The notes: generated by a model from the sequence alone, not told the origin. A stretch of DNA of 64,000 bases from Hysterium pulicare CBS 123377 (GCA_000467715.1 AJFK01000549.1:1-64000), one strand, 5' to 3'. Positions 23,855-39,241 are shown, counted from the first letter of the stretch. Program-made: numbers and translations.

Positions 23855-24398
23855 GGATCTCGTGGTGAATGGCATGGGAATGAGCGTAGAGGCGTACAAG
23901 ATAATGGCTTCATGATAGATTTATGATACCCAGGATAGAATTCAATGGATCAAATTTCTAATACAATATGCAGAAACTATCATAAGGCCTGGAGGAATGA
24001 TACTGCCATCATCTCCGGATATGCCAATATTCATCCCGACAAAGATCTGAGTATTCAGAAAGATCGGCCTCCTAGTACAAGCGCTAGTTTGTCCGCCATG
24101 CCTACGTTGCTCATATCAACTTGTCCGGTCATGCTATTGCATGGATGGGAAATGTGTTTCCGCTAGTCAATTTCGGCGGGAGTTCCCAACTCTTTGTTCG
24201 GGATCATTATAACAATACCAAGCATTTGGACCTGGTATTGACGTTGCGTCTTTCTTGGCTTCGTTATTGAAGCCTTAGTGAATGCTGCACCTGCTGCTGG
24301 ATGCCCGAGGTGGATGAGTGGAGAGTCGTCGAATCATTAAAACCATTCCGGCGAGCGGCGCTCGAAACATATGGAGCCAAGCAGACCCCAAGCCTGAT
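23855..24398. other. intergenic between convergent genes
   Basis: About 540 bp holding two 3' ends. No gene or clear repeat seen. Confidence 0.5.
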
Positions 24399-25155
24399 CT
24401 ACTCATTCCGCATCTGATTCTCCAGCTCCTCGAGTCTCTCAACAAGCTTCCCCCTCAGAAAATCCGGTATACCAAGTATCCCCTCTCTTGTAATGATCCT
24501 ATATGTCCCACTAGCCTGATAATTCCCACCGTCTCCTACAACCTTCCCATCCCCATCCACCTCTACGCTCCCAAAGATATCCTCTGGCCAGGCTATTCGC
24601 CCCCAATCGGGCGGATTCCTAGTATCGCTCACGTGTATCCAACCTCCTCTATTGGCGCCACCCATCCCGCCCTGTTGGCTTCCTGCGCCGGCTCCCTGGC
24701 CGCTGCTGCCGCCGAGATTGAACCCCCCTGGAGAGGCGAATGCGGCGGCTTGGTATTTTACGTCGGGGTCATGTGTGGCGTAGACATGGAAGACTGATTG
24801 GAGGATGCCGAGGAAGTGGTGGTTTTCGGTGAAGCTAGAGGGCGTGGGTGGGATTGAGGTCGTGGTTCCGAGAGCTAAGGATGGTGTTGGAGGATTCGTG
24901 GGGAGGAGAGTTAGGAGGGAATTGTTGGGTTGGTCGGGAGATGGGAAGACGTACTGGGGGTTTGTTAGTGATATGAAGAGTTTCATTGGATGGGAAGCTT
25001 ACAATATGGGGGTTATTTGGTAATGTCGAGACGTTTCTGGTGCCTCGGAGGAATAATGTTGATGATGGTTTAGCTCCCGAACGTATGCAACGCGCAGACC
25101 GAACACATGTGCTAGAGATCATGTTGGGGCTCAGACTCAAAGCTATAGGAAACAT
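24399..25155 (-). CDS. conserved protein, probably mitochondrial
   Basis: Two exons (25155-25003, 24953-24399; 49-nt intron) give 235 residues in phase. The head is rich in Arg and Ser without acids (MISSTCVRSARCIRSG, then LFLRGTRNVS) and reads as a mitochondrial presequence. A second ATG at 25122 starts right at this presequence and may be the real one. A hydrophobic, Pro-rich middle follows, then a Gly/Gln-rich loop (GGSSGQGAGAGSQQGG). The conserved-looking end contains GGWIHVSDTRNPPDWGRIAW, then a DIFGSVEVD segment, GTYRIITREGILGI, and finally FLRGKLVERLEEL. I have the impression of a family widespread in Pezizomycotina but cannot name it, and no catalytic motif is evident. Confidence 0.7.
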
Positions 25156-25655
25156 GTGTTCTTCAATTGATGAATTTCAACGACGATGGAGCACAGAGCT
25201 CGAGCATTGACGATGACGACTTTTTATTTGGACCAATAAGGATGAGCATATCTACGCTAACTACATATAGCTAAACTCCTGAATGTTCAGCAGTCCTCCT
25301 ATGCGACGCACTTCCTTTCATGCGAGCCGGGAAAAGAGGTTTAGACTCTTCAAAGAGTTCTATACTCTGTACCTAAGTAAGTGAATGTCCTAACGGGACT
25401 TAGGCCTTCGAATTGCACGCATCATTTCTCAATCAGATGTTAGTGCACCCCACCAAATGCAAAATCTAATTCTCAACGAATCAGCCGCGGCTTCAACGAT
25501 GGGTTGGAGAGTTCTGCCCGACTTCGGCTACGTGAGATGCTTTTCAGTGTGAGCCGTCAATAGCCTCGGAGACCGATAGAGTAAAGCTTTCTTATTTAAA
25601 ATATCTGATGGATGGACATTTTCTCCCTTCCAGTGAGTGATCTTTATCGCTAACA
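25156..25655. other. divergent promoter region
   Basis: About 500 bp upstream of both the mitochondrial-type protein (-) and the permease (+). Nothing else seen. Confidence 0.5.
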
Positions 25656-27659
25656 ATGGCTGCCGACATGAATGGACCGAGTTCGTTCGACAAAGATGCT
25701 TTTGATGCTGTAAACCATGGAGATTTCCACGAGGATAGAGAAGTTGGACCGGACGTGGTTGATATTGAGAGGATCGAGAAGGTGTATAAGTACGTAAGGA
25801 TCTTCAATAAACAAAGCCAATTTTACTTACATCAAACAGCAAACTTGACAGAAGAATCCTTCCAGGTAACGATGCCCCCTGAAATAAGTAATTCAAATTG
25901 CTCATTATGTACAGCATTTTGGGTGCTATATTTTCTCTGCTCCGCTATCAGATCCAATGTGGGGCTTGCTCAAACCATGAATCTCAAGCAGCACCACGAC
26001 CTTGCTTCAGAGCTGCATTTGACCGACAAACAAGTATCAACTGGACTAGCTCTATTCTATGTCTGCTATGTCCTGTTTGACCTGCCTTCCAATCTGATTA
26101 TGTCTAAATTGAGCCCTCGCGTTTGGATGAGTCGAATTGTGATTGGCGTTGGCATCATTGGAACGTGCCTGACGGCCATGAAAGCGGCTTGGAGTTTCTA
26201 GTATGATGCTTCATCTTCCCGAACCTTTGCTATGTCTTACGATGCCTTCCAGTTTACTTCGGCTTCTCCTTGGTATCGTCATAGCCGGTATGTGGCCCGG
26301 TATGTCGTATTATCGTACGTAAGATCCGGGTACAAAGTCTATGTCCTCGTCTTTGTACTTTTCTCTTATATGTTTAATACCCACATCCCACTCAAGTGGT
26401 ATCTGAAGATTGGAACACTATAAGGAGAAGTATTAAACGGGGTTCTAGCGGTACCAAAACCCCCTTTCTGAAGTTCATGCTAATTGTACTCCCACCTTCA
26501 GTCACCCTTTTCTATCCTCCGTCACGTACCGGCAAAAGAATTGGCCGCTACTTCACCGCTGCTCAAGTATCAGCAGCAGTTGTGGGCCTTGTGTCAGCGG
26601 GCTTCCAGGAAATGGATGGCTTGGAAGGCCTAGTGGGTTTTCAGTGGATGTTCCTGCTTTATGGACTTATCGGCATCTGTGTTGGCATTGCATTGCTTTG
26701 GTGGCTTCCCGACCGTCCGCTTCCGCCTGGAGAAGTCCGTAATAGGGAAGGATGGAGAAAGTTCATCCCACAAAGTAGGCCAGCTTTGACTGGCGAGGAT
26801 GTTCAGATCCATTACGAGGATCTAACAAGAGTTTACCATCGCCGAGCATGGAATATGAAAGATTTGTGGCATGTGGTGATAGACTGGCGGCTTTGGCCAC
26901 TCGTCATCATGTACTTTGGGGTGGTTGGAGTCGGTATTGGAACGCAGAGCTATGGTACAGTCATCATTCGTGGAATCAACCCAAATCTTACCGGCATACA
27001 ACTGAGTCTTTTGTTTGCTCCAATCTGGATTGTAAGAAGCCTATAATTCAACCCTTTGCTGACGCGCTAACCAAAATTTGCAGATGGACCTTATTGCGAT
27101 ACTCTTGGTCACTCCACTTTCAGATCGTTTTCACCACCACCGCGCCTTGTTTTTCAGCATTGCTGTTCTGCTACAAATAGCGGGCTTGCTGATTACCACT
27201 TTTGCCGGCAACGGGTCGAGCTCGTGGTCCCGATACGGTGGTCTTCTAATCGTTGGCTTTGGTCTTGGGCCTACTGTGCCCATTACCATGACTTGGACGA
27301 ATGAAATATTTCAGCCTCGATACGGCGAAGTTGGTGTGGCAGCGGCAAGTGCTCTCGTGTCTGGATTGGGTAATTTAGGCAGTATTCTGACAACCTACGC
27401 CTTATATACTGGTTGGCCGGCCGATGCCGAAGGCCCTCACAAGTATCGTAAAAGCAACCTTGTCATGATTGGCATACTGTGCGGGAGCATTCTGGCCGCT
27501 GCTGTTATGGTAGTCCTTCTGAAAACCTTTGGGAATTCGAGCACGAAGAAAATCAGTAGTGCGAGCTCCACTAGTGAGGGTGAGGCTGTCATCGTGGACG
27601 GCGCGGCTCGGAGAGAGATCCAACAGCGAGGATTGGGACGATTATGGTTCAAGCGGTGA
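25656..27659 (+). CDS. MFS permease of the Dal5/TNA1 (anion:cation symporter) family
   Basis: Six exons (25656-25789, 25840-25865, 25915-26200, 26253-26314, 26502-27031, 27084-27659) join in phase to 537 residues. An acidic cytosolic head precedes the family start motif KLDRRILPAFWVLYFLC. SNVGLAQTMN, the DLPSNLIMSK segment and GMWPGMSYYLTLFYPPS follow, all typical of allantoate, nicotinate or similar organic-anion permeases in fungi. The two six-helix halves are joined by a long hydrophilic loop (PLPPGEVRNREGWRKF and the HYEDLTRVYHRRAW segment). The substrate cannot be told from sequence. Exon 2 is only 26 nt, and the fourth intron is 187 nt while the others are about 50. Without splicing at these points the frame appears broken, which would wrongly suggest a pseudogene. 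Confidence 0.9.
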
Positions 27660-28846
27660 CGAGGTGATCCTTGAGGGTGGGTAACATAAGCTTCATGGCT
27701 TACCGCTGGTCTGGCCTCCAGCCATCCGGATTCTCATTTAGAGAATGCCATGTTTGGTGTCAGAAGTGTGGTCACGAGCGCTTCGTCCATGGGTCTCGGG
27801 ACCTTATGCGATGCGAGTCAGCATCCTAGGGGCCTACACATGGTTGGCGAAGAGCTTGAAACCAGGTACAAGTCGCAGATGAGGGATTGCACTCTATCAA
27901 ATGTGTAGGTAGATGGATTGACACAGACGTTTAATTTTCACCGAGGATTGGTCTGCGCCTACCGCCTTCTGCAAGCCGCTTCCGACTCTAGGAAAGGCAT
28001 TAACGCAAGTTGCCATCCTTAAGATTGTTCAGAAAACAGCATATAGAATAGAATCCTTCGAGACTTGTACAGCCAAAGGAGTTTGCAGTAGCACAAACAA
28101 TGACACCCGCCGTGGAGCTTGGCTGGGGAAAAGGCCTGAGCGAGCGGCTCAACCCCACACTTTCACAAGCAAGCTTCAGCGTCATTGTGACCCTAGACGC
28201 TCCTCTCTCAGCCCTCCAACACTTCACATATCCCATCATCCGCCTTGCAGTCTGTCGCTTCCTAGTACTTCTTGCTTATTCTCCATCCTAGATTTACATC
28301 CCGTTGACTCCGAGAGCGGGCCCGGTTCTCAACGGCATCGCCTGCATTAATCCTGCATCCTCTCCACCTGCATCGCACTCGACGCCCGACGCATCAACAC
28401 GTGTCCAGCCGTGCCGAACATACATAGCTGCTCAGAAGCACTGATAGCTTGAACAGCGAAAGCCGAATTGTTGGGATTTCGAGTGGCTGTAATTCCGGCG
28501 GAGTAGTCAGTTGGGACATCCAGTCGGTAGTCAGCTCGTGCAATACACGCTGGAATATTGTTGAACAACGGCTGGAGGGCTCGGGCACCCGCCCATTACC
28601 TCAAAACCCTCAAGTAAGCGGAGAACTTTCTCACTCCCTCTCGTGAGCTTTGTGTTGTAAGCGGAGCTCGCTCGGCCCGCGACTTGCAAATCGAAGCCTT
28701 TCACTAATATTATATAAGATACAAGGGTGGAACAGCTCTATCTCACTATCTCCTAGGAAATCTCGAATTGCCCTTGCAGTATCATTGTCCGATAACGCCA
28801 ACCAAAGCTCGACTCCATCGAATCGTTATCGAAGTTTACGCCCACC
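27660..28846. other. intergenic with one repeat copy
   Basis: About 1.2 kb between the permease and the Snf1 gene. It contains a MITE-like copy (27958-28107) and the Snf1 promoter and leader. No gene seen. Confidence 0.5.
27958..28107. repeat. MITE-like element, left end worn
   Basis: The right end AACAATGACACC and the inner blocks TTGCCATCCTTAAGATTG and AACAGCATATAGAATAGAA are well kept. The left inverted repeat is not recognisable. Confidence 0.5.
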
Positions 28847-31674
<2,828 letters not shown>

Positions 31675-33271
31675 GCTTGGGTGTCGGCTTGCCCCAACAC
31701 CAGGATGATCGAATGCAAGTTGTGCTGGAATGGTAGAATGCATTGGCCTGGAGCAGGAGCCATTTCTTTGATGTTAGGGATTTCACGAAGCTACGATTTT
31801 CTCCGCTCCCCAATCTTCGGCTGGCTTGGGATATGGATCGATGAATAGTTTGATGGGTAGCATTGGATGGGATAGATACTATGAGCCGCAGTCGGTCTCA
31901 ACTGGGTTTCTTTTTGATCTTGTACAGAGTGCCTTTGGAGTAGGTAGAGCCTAATCCTTTTTCCTAATAGAAGCTGGTATAGCTGCTCGGATGAAGATAA
32001 ACTTTTGACTTTGACGCGGCCTCAGTGATGCTGTGCACCTTCTTGGTGTACTTTCAAATCAAGAGGAGCCAAGTCCCCTACTTCGTCAATGGCTACGAAG
32101 GAGAACCTGCCGTGGGACATGGATAAGGATATAGAGTACTGTGATCTTCCACTCTTTTATGAAATGTCTAAGCGTCCGTAAATGTCTATTTGTCCCCATC
32201 GTATACTTGGCTAGAGCTGATTGGGGTAGGCCACTTCGTCCTCCGGAAAGCCCCACATCATTTAGTCATCCCGCTTTTATATCCTTCAACTATCCTTCCA
32301 CATCGCCAACACATTTCTCCTCCTGTACAACTTTTCTAGCATCCTACGATTGAGAACAACCTATACGTATTACTCTGTATCGTCACCGAAAACTCGACAG
32401 CCTAGAGCTAATAAGTTAAGAACAATTTCCTATGAGCGGCTGATCTAGTTAGCGCAAGTGGTCCGGCCTGTTATACCTCGAGCAGGCATTCTACGCCCCG
32501 TTACTGAGAGACAGTGATATCCGCCTGCATACGCCCAAAATCAGCGATAACGTGCCGGTCGCTACGATGTCGGCCCCAACGAACTTTTGTCGGTGACCAA
32601 GCGGGTCTTCGCGGTGTCTACCTTCCGAGCTTCAAGCAGTTATCCAATTATTCAGTTTCGCAAATTTACTACGTTCTCGTTCTTGTTGTGGGCATTCCAA
32701 TGACGATTTTCGTGGGCTCATTTGTCGACTTCCGCAAGTTTTTTACAGATAACCCCCTCAATTAAACCGGCAATCCTTTTTTAATTTCACTCTAGCCTTT
32801 TCGAAAAGCTTTTCTTCTACTGCCTGTAAATTTGTCGGATATCCAAGCTGGCGACAGCACATGGTCGCACAGAGACAATGGAACAGAGCGAATCTCTTTC
32901 TGTGATTGGTGATGGTAAATAGGCTCGTCGCCATTGTAATTGGCGAGGGCAGGTGGCTGAGAAAGTTGTGGCTTCAACATCTCACAACGCTACCGCATCA
33001 GTGCTGTGTTCGGAGCGCAAATGTTTTCACAAACATCTGTGAACGTCTTTTGCCCTATTATTCATGTCCATCTTTCCCGGTACAACCCCTTTCTTTCAAT
33101 TTGAAGATTGAAACACATGTGGAAGCATACTTACGCGACGCACAAAGTATGCTAGCGTAACGGGTTCTCCAGATGCGCATTTTGCGGCTCATCCATATAC
33201 TTGAACATTCCCTGTCGCCTGATCCCTCTGATCACATCATATGAAGTGCCGAGCATCTAAAGCACGATACG
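31675..33271. other. intergenic
   Basis: About 1.6 kb without a recognisable gene. It includes the 3' region of Snf1 and the promoter of the C2H2 regulator. Confidence 0.5.
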
Positions 33272-36200
33272 ATGTGGAAGCAGAACGCCCCATTTTCGGT
33301 ATTAAGTCCAATTCATTGTTTACTATTTCATCGAGCCTTGCCTTCTAACTCGTTCCGAGCAATCACAGGGGTGCCAAGATAATCCCAGCAGCGGCGACAA
33401 CTGTCTTACAAAAACTGACGATCTTGTGTCTCCGGAACGCCCTTCAATTCAAGCTAAGCCCTTGCTCTCGTCCTCGTTTGTCCTTCCTTGGAGTCAATAC
33501 AATCCCCGTCATAGCCACCGTCTGACTGATAATGACCTTTTGCCGAGGTGCAAAAGCCCCGACTCTCCCTGGTACAACGAATATCAACGCTTCTCACCCT
33601 ATTCAGTGCCGGTCAGGGAAGACAACTTTAAGTTAAACCGGGAGTCAGCTTCTTCATGGGACAGCTCCAATCCAAGTTCGCTAATATATACTCCATTGAC
33701 AAACTATACTCCGATCTCCAGTGTTGGTAGTTCTGAGCTGAACCAGGCTTCCTCCTTCGAATCGCATAGCAGATATGCTTGGTCACAGACGGCTGAGCTT
33801 AACGAAATCGTCGAATCCAAAGATAATCCATGTCCAAAAGGGCTCGGGATCGAGACCAGCATTTTCGAACACGGTGATCTAGGGCCTCAGAGCCACGTTC
33901 AACGTGTCTCAAGTCCTGCGAATGTCGGCCGAGCATCAAGTTTACTTTCACGAAGCAGCCTGCTACTTCCCGAACTCAATTGTGAGTACTGCGGCCAGAG
34001 ATTCCAAGGTCTATACAGAAAGGGAAACCTCGAAAGGCACAAAAGGCAAAAGCACGCACCTGGAGACAAATCTGGCACCAGTATTGCCTGCACGGTATGT
34101 GCCAAGGTTTTCCAGAGGCAGGATGCACGAAAGAAACATGAATGGAAGCAACATCGAGTAGGTCTAGACCCGATCAAGAGATGGAAACAATCAAGGCGGA
34201 GTAGCGCCCAAGCGGAAAGCCAGATTATTGGCCAAGGAAGAAGTGATAAACAGGAGTCTGTAAGTCAATCCTTGAACCCTCGTGAACGGATAATTGCTCA
34301 AATGAATTAGTCTGCCGGATCCGCACAAGATCTATGTAACCAGCATAAACAAGCTTTTGTAGTAACTACGCCAACTCAATCAGTCCAGCCCCTCGGGCAT
34401 ATCGTCGCCCGCAGAAAACACTTCATTTCAGGTTCACAAGATATTTACAGAGAGTCCGATGACATCAATGAGCTTTCAGATGTCTTCCATCCCCCTGCAC
34501 GTCTTGAAGGCTCACCACTTCCTCCATTATTGGACAAGACAACAAAACCTCTAGATCTACCGTCACAATTCCACTTACTGACGGGAGAAATAAATCCAAA
34601 CTCTCACGCACAAGATTGGTCTGTATCGGTAGACTCCCTTTCCTCACCGATAACATCCGTTCCGAAAAGTGATTCACGTGGACTCATTGTTTCAAATCGA
34701 GCTACAAATGCTTTAGAAGCAGAGCATGTAGACGCTCTGCTCGAGAACCCTTTAATTCCTCGAGAAGCCCTCAATCAAATCATTGCACACCTCAGAGCGA
34801 TCCACAATCTTCAGCTAGCAGACGACTTCTTTATCAATTGGGAGACAATTCTAGACGAATTGAGCAAGCGGTTGTAAGTCGTTATGATCCATAGTACCAA
34901 TTTGAACACATCGACTGATCAAAGTAGCCCAAAAGAACCAATCACATTTGGTTTGACCAAATTGCTCAACCACCTGAAGAAAACTGTTGAGAACGAGTGC
35001 GAGGGTAACACATCTTGCAGACCAACTGATGGTTCTGACTCACAAACTTCCGTTCCTTCTGGCAATCTAAACTCTTCATTTAACTCAACAGGATCCTCTC
35101 GAGCACCCGAACGTAGTCGAACAGCGCAAGGCTACAGCGGTACAAATTGGAACAAGGAAATCAAGGTAAATGGAAAATCCGCAGGAAAGCAACCAGTACG
35201 GGACGGGAAAACACTGGCATGTCCAATTCAAAAATACAACCTCTGCTATGGCGAAACTATCAACTGCAAGGGGGTTCATGCGACATCAATGTTCTACGTT
35301 CAGCGACACCTCGAAGGAAACCACAGACAACAAATCCCCTTCATCCATTACTGCTCTAACTGCAAGCTTCAGATCATAAATGAAGATGATTATGAAAGGG
35401 TGCATCGGTTAGAGCATTGTCCTTACCGCCCTCAGCCTCGACGGCACGATCAAGTACCCCAATGGAAGTCTTTGTTTTCTCGAATCTACCCTGAGGCACC
35501 ACGAATCCCTAAAGCTCGTAAGCAGATATTGTGTGCCTGCAGCAACTTTTTATGCTAACCTTTTCAAATAGATAACGAAGAAATAGGGTGGTCAAATGGC
35601 CTCACACAGGACGATTCAGCCTATACCGTAATGGCACCGGCCCCTCTTCAGGGAGAGGTACAGATGCAATCGCTGTCGCAGCAACCTTTTTTAGGCCAGC
35701 CGAGCGTGCAGTCGGATACCCTCCAATTTCCAACTACGTATGACACCACGTTCCCATTTACAGAATTCAATAGACACCATCCTCCGGCAACGACGACGCT
35801 ATCTTCCTTGCCTTCCCTAGAACTCTCTTTGCAAGAACCCAGCGAGATGTATGCGGATCCAAGATTTGTGTACCTTGCCGAGGACACATCCGTATCTACC
35901 CCACTATCATCGGTTGACACGAGACGAGACATCCGGAGACAGGTGGATTCACCTCTAGATGAGGACGTGCAAGTAGCCGCAGCTTTTTGGACTTTCGCGA
36001 GATATTTCCAATCCGCTCTTCATGAAGTTGGCGTTTCCCTATCGCCAGAACAGCGCAACCACCTCATTGACAGATTCCGCCCAGAGTACTATCGTAATTA
36101 CATGACTCTGTTGGCTCCAGGCGAGTCGCTAACCGACGAGTCCGTGACACAGACACCGGTAGTCACACCGCGGATGCTCACCCCGAGCATGACTTCTCCA

Positions 36201-36404
36201 GGCATAACCACTCCAGGCCTAGTTCCTCCCAGTCAGCCAACTCCATTGAGCGATTCAGCTTACGAGACAAGCACACCGCGTTCTCCCGTAGTGAACCAAA
36301 GTGATGGAATTTCTGGCGATGTAGAGAAGCCGAATCACATGGACGACGATCATTTAAGGATGAACTTGGATGAATTTATGGATTGGGATCCTATGCATGG
36401 CTGA
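33272..36404 (+). CDS. large C2H2 zinc-finger protein, putative regulator
   Basis: Five exons (33272-33298, 33369-34259, 34311-34873, 34925-35517, 35572-36404) join in phase to 968 residues. The tiny first exon (MWKQNAPFS) is inferred, because exon 2 has no ATG but is preceded by a textbook 3' site (CTAAC then CACAG). Two C2H2 fingers lie near residues 190-250: CEYCGQRFQGLYRKGNLERH and CTVCAKVFQRQDARKKHEW. A third Cys/His region sits near residues 600-665 (CPIQKYNLCYGETINC, and later HYCSNCKLQIINEDDYERVH). It resembles the C-terminal Cys/His block of many Pezizomycotina C2H2 proteins. The remainder is Ser/Pro/Thr-rich with an acidic end (MDDDHLRMNLDEFMDWD) that could activate transcription. 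Target genes are unknown. What looks like a stop at 34308 lies inside an intron. Confidence 0.8.
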
Positions 36405-37112
36405 TGGGCGCTCAGCAGTCAACTTCCCAGCACGAAGCGCACAATAATCAAAATTCGAAGACATAAATCGCTGGAGTTTGGATAGAACATCAAAATAAGT
36501 TGGGTGGATTCCTTTCGATATCTATCTTTCATATCTAACCTTTAAGAATAGTTTTCAAATTTCGTACTGGCAAGGGATTCTGGTGATCTTTTTTCACGGC
36601 CTGAAGCCGACGATCTATTCTAGCTTTGCGTTGCCTGATGCAGAATTACAGCTTTCATCCTGAAGTCCCCATTTCAATTGCCGTATGCAATATCACGGAA
36701 TCTGTATTAGATTTGCGGCGTACGCAAATCTTTCGATTGAAGTTCTTTCTCCAAGTCTTTCCTCTTGCCATTCCACAATGAAACTGAAGCAATTGGCCTG
36801 ATCCGCTTTTCGTATGATTGCTATGCTTTCATTGGTCGTACGGACTCAAGTTGGGGCATTACCAGCTGCAAGGTTCGCCAACTGACAACTCTCCAACTTT
36901 CCAACACAGCAACTCAGCAATTCAATGACTCGACAACTCGACAACTCGACAACTCGACAACTGGGCAACTCAACAATTCAGCAACTCGAAAAACCGCATA
37001 ATGCAGTATTAATGAACTTAAGAAATAGAGTAGCTTCACTTCTTGCAAGACCATTATTCCTCACAGCTCCCCCTTGTTCTTCGGTACCAGTCACTGCATA
37101 TCAATTAGAAGT
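36405..37112. other. intergenic with minisatellite
   Basis: About 700 bp between two related C2H2 genes, containing a run of CAACTCGA-type 8-bp units (36928-36960) with looser copies on both sides. Confidence 0.6.
36928..36960. repeat. 8-bp minisatellite (ACTCGACA)n
   Basis: Four exact units, embedded in about 100 bp of looser copies (CAACTCAGCAATTCAA and similar) from 36888 to 36995. Confidence 0.8.
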
Positions 37113-37709
37113 ATGGCCTTGCCTTGGGATGTGGAATGGCCATTTTCCGATGCCAACGTAATGAACCCCTGCACAGTGATGCTAAACTAACTCTTGCCGA
37201 GACAGGTCGAACAATTCAATACCTTCGCCCATCTTTCGCAACCTCACGCCTTCGACGATACACCAGAAGTTGCTCAGATTCAAGCCTTCAAGCCGTCCCA
37301 AACTTTTTTTACATCACAAGAACAAATGGATCCCTCGACTCCAACTTCTTTGCCTGGAAACCCTGCGTGGAAGGGTTCCAATAGCTACACTGATAACAAG
37401 TCAGTTCGGAACAATTGGTGGAGGGAGCCGACTGACCCGAGTTCATGGTGGCAATACCTTTGTGATCAACTTGCCACGGTTCCTAGGCCGGCATATTCCC
37501 AAGTGCAGGAAGGCACATCCGAGGTTTCGAAAGCATTTCAATCCACGCCAGAAACCTCTCCGAAGATCGTGGATAGCAGCAACGGATCATCTTTGGTGGC
37601 CATTTGTCCGGATTGCCGTGTAAAGTTCACCGGAGAGTATTTCAAAGGGAACTTGGCAAGACATCGAAAGAACAGGCATGCGGACCTAGATCTGACGACT
37701 TATGCTTGA
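37113..37709 (+). CDS. short one-finger C2H2 protein related to its upstream neighbour
   Basis: Two exons (37113-37157, 37206-37709; 48-nt intron ending GACAG) give 182 residues. The start reads MALPWDVEWPFSDAN and leads into a Gln/Pro/Ser-rich region, then a single finger CPDCRVKFTGEYFKGNLARH close to the end. This finger has the same spacing and the FKGNLARH/YRKGNLERH core of the first finger of the 968-residue protein upstream. In that protein a second finger follows at once; here the frame stops after HADLDLTTYA. So it is either a truncated paralogue from tandem duplication or a short gene in its own right. A one-finger protein might bind DNA weakly or act as a competitor. Expression evidence would be needed to call it functional. 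Confidence 0.55.
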
Positions 37710-38040
37710 TGCTTCGTGGGCTGCAGTAAATCAAGCAGCGATGATTGGCCTTGACAACCCAAGGCTCAAGCAAGGCTGAATTCTACATCACCACCCAAGA
37801 ATCCAATACTCTTCAGTCTTGAGTAAATATTCTCCGGAGGGCGGATAGAATGATTAGTTTCCAAACTACTTATTTGAAAATTTCTTTCCCTCTATCTGAG
37901 TCTGTTACTGCTATGCTCATCCCATAAGTTTCTGCAGATTGTATAAGTCAGTTCAAACACTAGAAGCTACCGAGAAAAGTTCTTTACCTAGAAGAGAGGG
38001 TGATACCTGAGCAATACAGTCTTTCGTAATGCCCTGCTGT
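37710..38040. other. intergenic
   Basis: About 330 bp between the short C2H2 gene and the NLR-like remnant. Nothing recognised. Confidence 0.45.
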
Positions 38041-38536
38041 TGTCATGCACCCTGTAAGATGTTAGGGTTGAATTTTGAAATGAGATCGATTTCTTGCCTG
38101 ATCTCTATTAGAACATGGAAGATCAGTTGTCCCCACAGGTTATCAAGTCGACTCTCCAGACCCATGATCTTCTCCTCAGAGCATAGACGATCAAGATATT
38201 GTCGAGAAGTGGTCGCCCATCGGCGAGAAGCACCCCGCGGTGACCGGTGAGATCGTTTAGACTTTTTTAGTGCTGGTAGTAGTTCAGTCGCTATATCGTC
38301 GCATGCAGCATAGATGAACCGAAGCTCCTGTTTTTTGATACCACTGGGCTGCGACTGATCTCCCGAGGTCCGCAACTTCACGCTGAGGTCTTGCATGTTT
38401 TCGGCAGCCATCTCAAGGCTCAAGCTCATCCCTCCGTCAAGACGCCGGCCGCACGGGGGATAATCTTCGCAGCAAAATCCAGGAATGGAATACAAGAAGA
38501 CGCGACTGCAAGTGCCGAAAAAGGTTCCAAAGCCAT
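38041..38536 (-). pseudogene. remnant of an NLR-like (STAND) protein N-terminal domain
   Basis: From ATG 38536 the frame codes MALEPFSALAVASSCIPFLD and continues through FAAKIIPRAAGVLTEG. This is the usual start of fungal STAND/ankyrin-NACHT proteins (M-P-SALGVAA-IQFLDF). It then meets TGA near 38428. The continuation of the same domain (MSLSLEMAAENMQDLSVKLR, then ACDDIATELLPALKKSKRS and SEEKIMGLESRLDNLWGQL) lies in another frame down to 38043. So at least one frame-changing indel is present, and nothing of a NACHT or repeat domain follows. Intact members act in non-self recognition and heterokaryon incompatibility. This copy keeps about 160 residues of the helical head only and is probably dead. 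A small unrecognised intron instead of an indel cannot be fully excluded. Confidence 0.6.
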
Positions 38537-39241
38537 GATGCACGTTTATAATCGGTTTGTGACCTGGGCTGCGTACTCGACCCTAATCACGTCGGTACCG
38601 TGGTTCTATTCTGGTAATTTGGACTCGGGACGAGGTGTCAATGATGTCAGTTCAGATGGGATTGGGTACTCAAAGTAGTGTAACTTGTATATCGTGTCGT
38701 GATAGACTGCAATAGGCTTTAGTTTGAAGAGACTTAGGCCTGTAAGGCCATATTGATTGCGCTTACGGCGACCAGTAGTCAAAAGCCCCCCAAAATGTGA
38801 ATAGCGGTGCAAGAATTAAAGCTTTAATAAAGCTTTTGAATAGCAAGCAAAAAGCATGAGAGATGGCTTACAGGAGCAAGCGTAGACGTAAAAGTGGGTC
38901 GTCATGGAGCAGATAATAAAAAGATAACGAGGGAATTTGCAACCCACTGAGTACATCGCAAATGTCAGCCTTCTTTCCGTTATCTATCACCTCAGCTTGT
39001 ACTCTCTGGTTCTGGGGTCTGTCATTGGCTCTGACCGACAAAAGTCGTATTCTTATCAGCACAGTATGCCATGTTAAAGTCGTGGGAGGAGGCTGCAGAT
39101 AGAAGCGCGGTACTCCGAGGTGTTTGCTGGGTAACCTGGCTGAGTCTGCCCCGTACGCTGCTTGGGTTGAAACAAGCCACAATGATTCGCCACCAGACTT
39201 TAGACCTCAAGCCACGCGTGTGGCTGAGTTTCTACTCTTCC
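38537..39241. other. intergenic
   Basis: About 700 bp upstream of the remnant (-) and downstream of the P450 gene (-). No gene recognised. Confidence 0.5.

Noticed and set aside
25656-27659. Permease considered as a pseudogene because of several in-frame stops
   Set aside because: All stops lie in introns; six exons join in phase to an intact 537-residue protein.
36888-36995. Regular short repeats considered as a CRISPR array
   Set aside because: Units are 8 bp, contiguous and without spacers, in a eukaryotic genome; it is a minisatellite.
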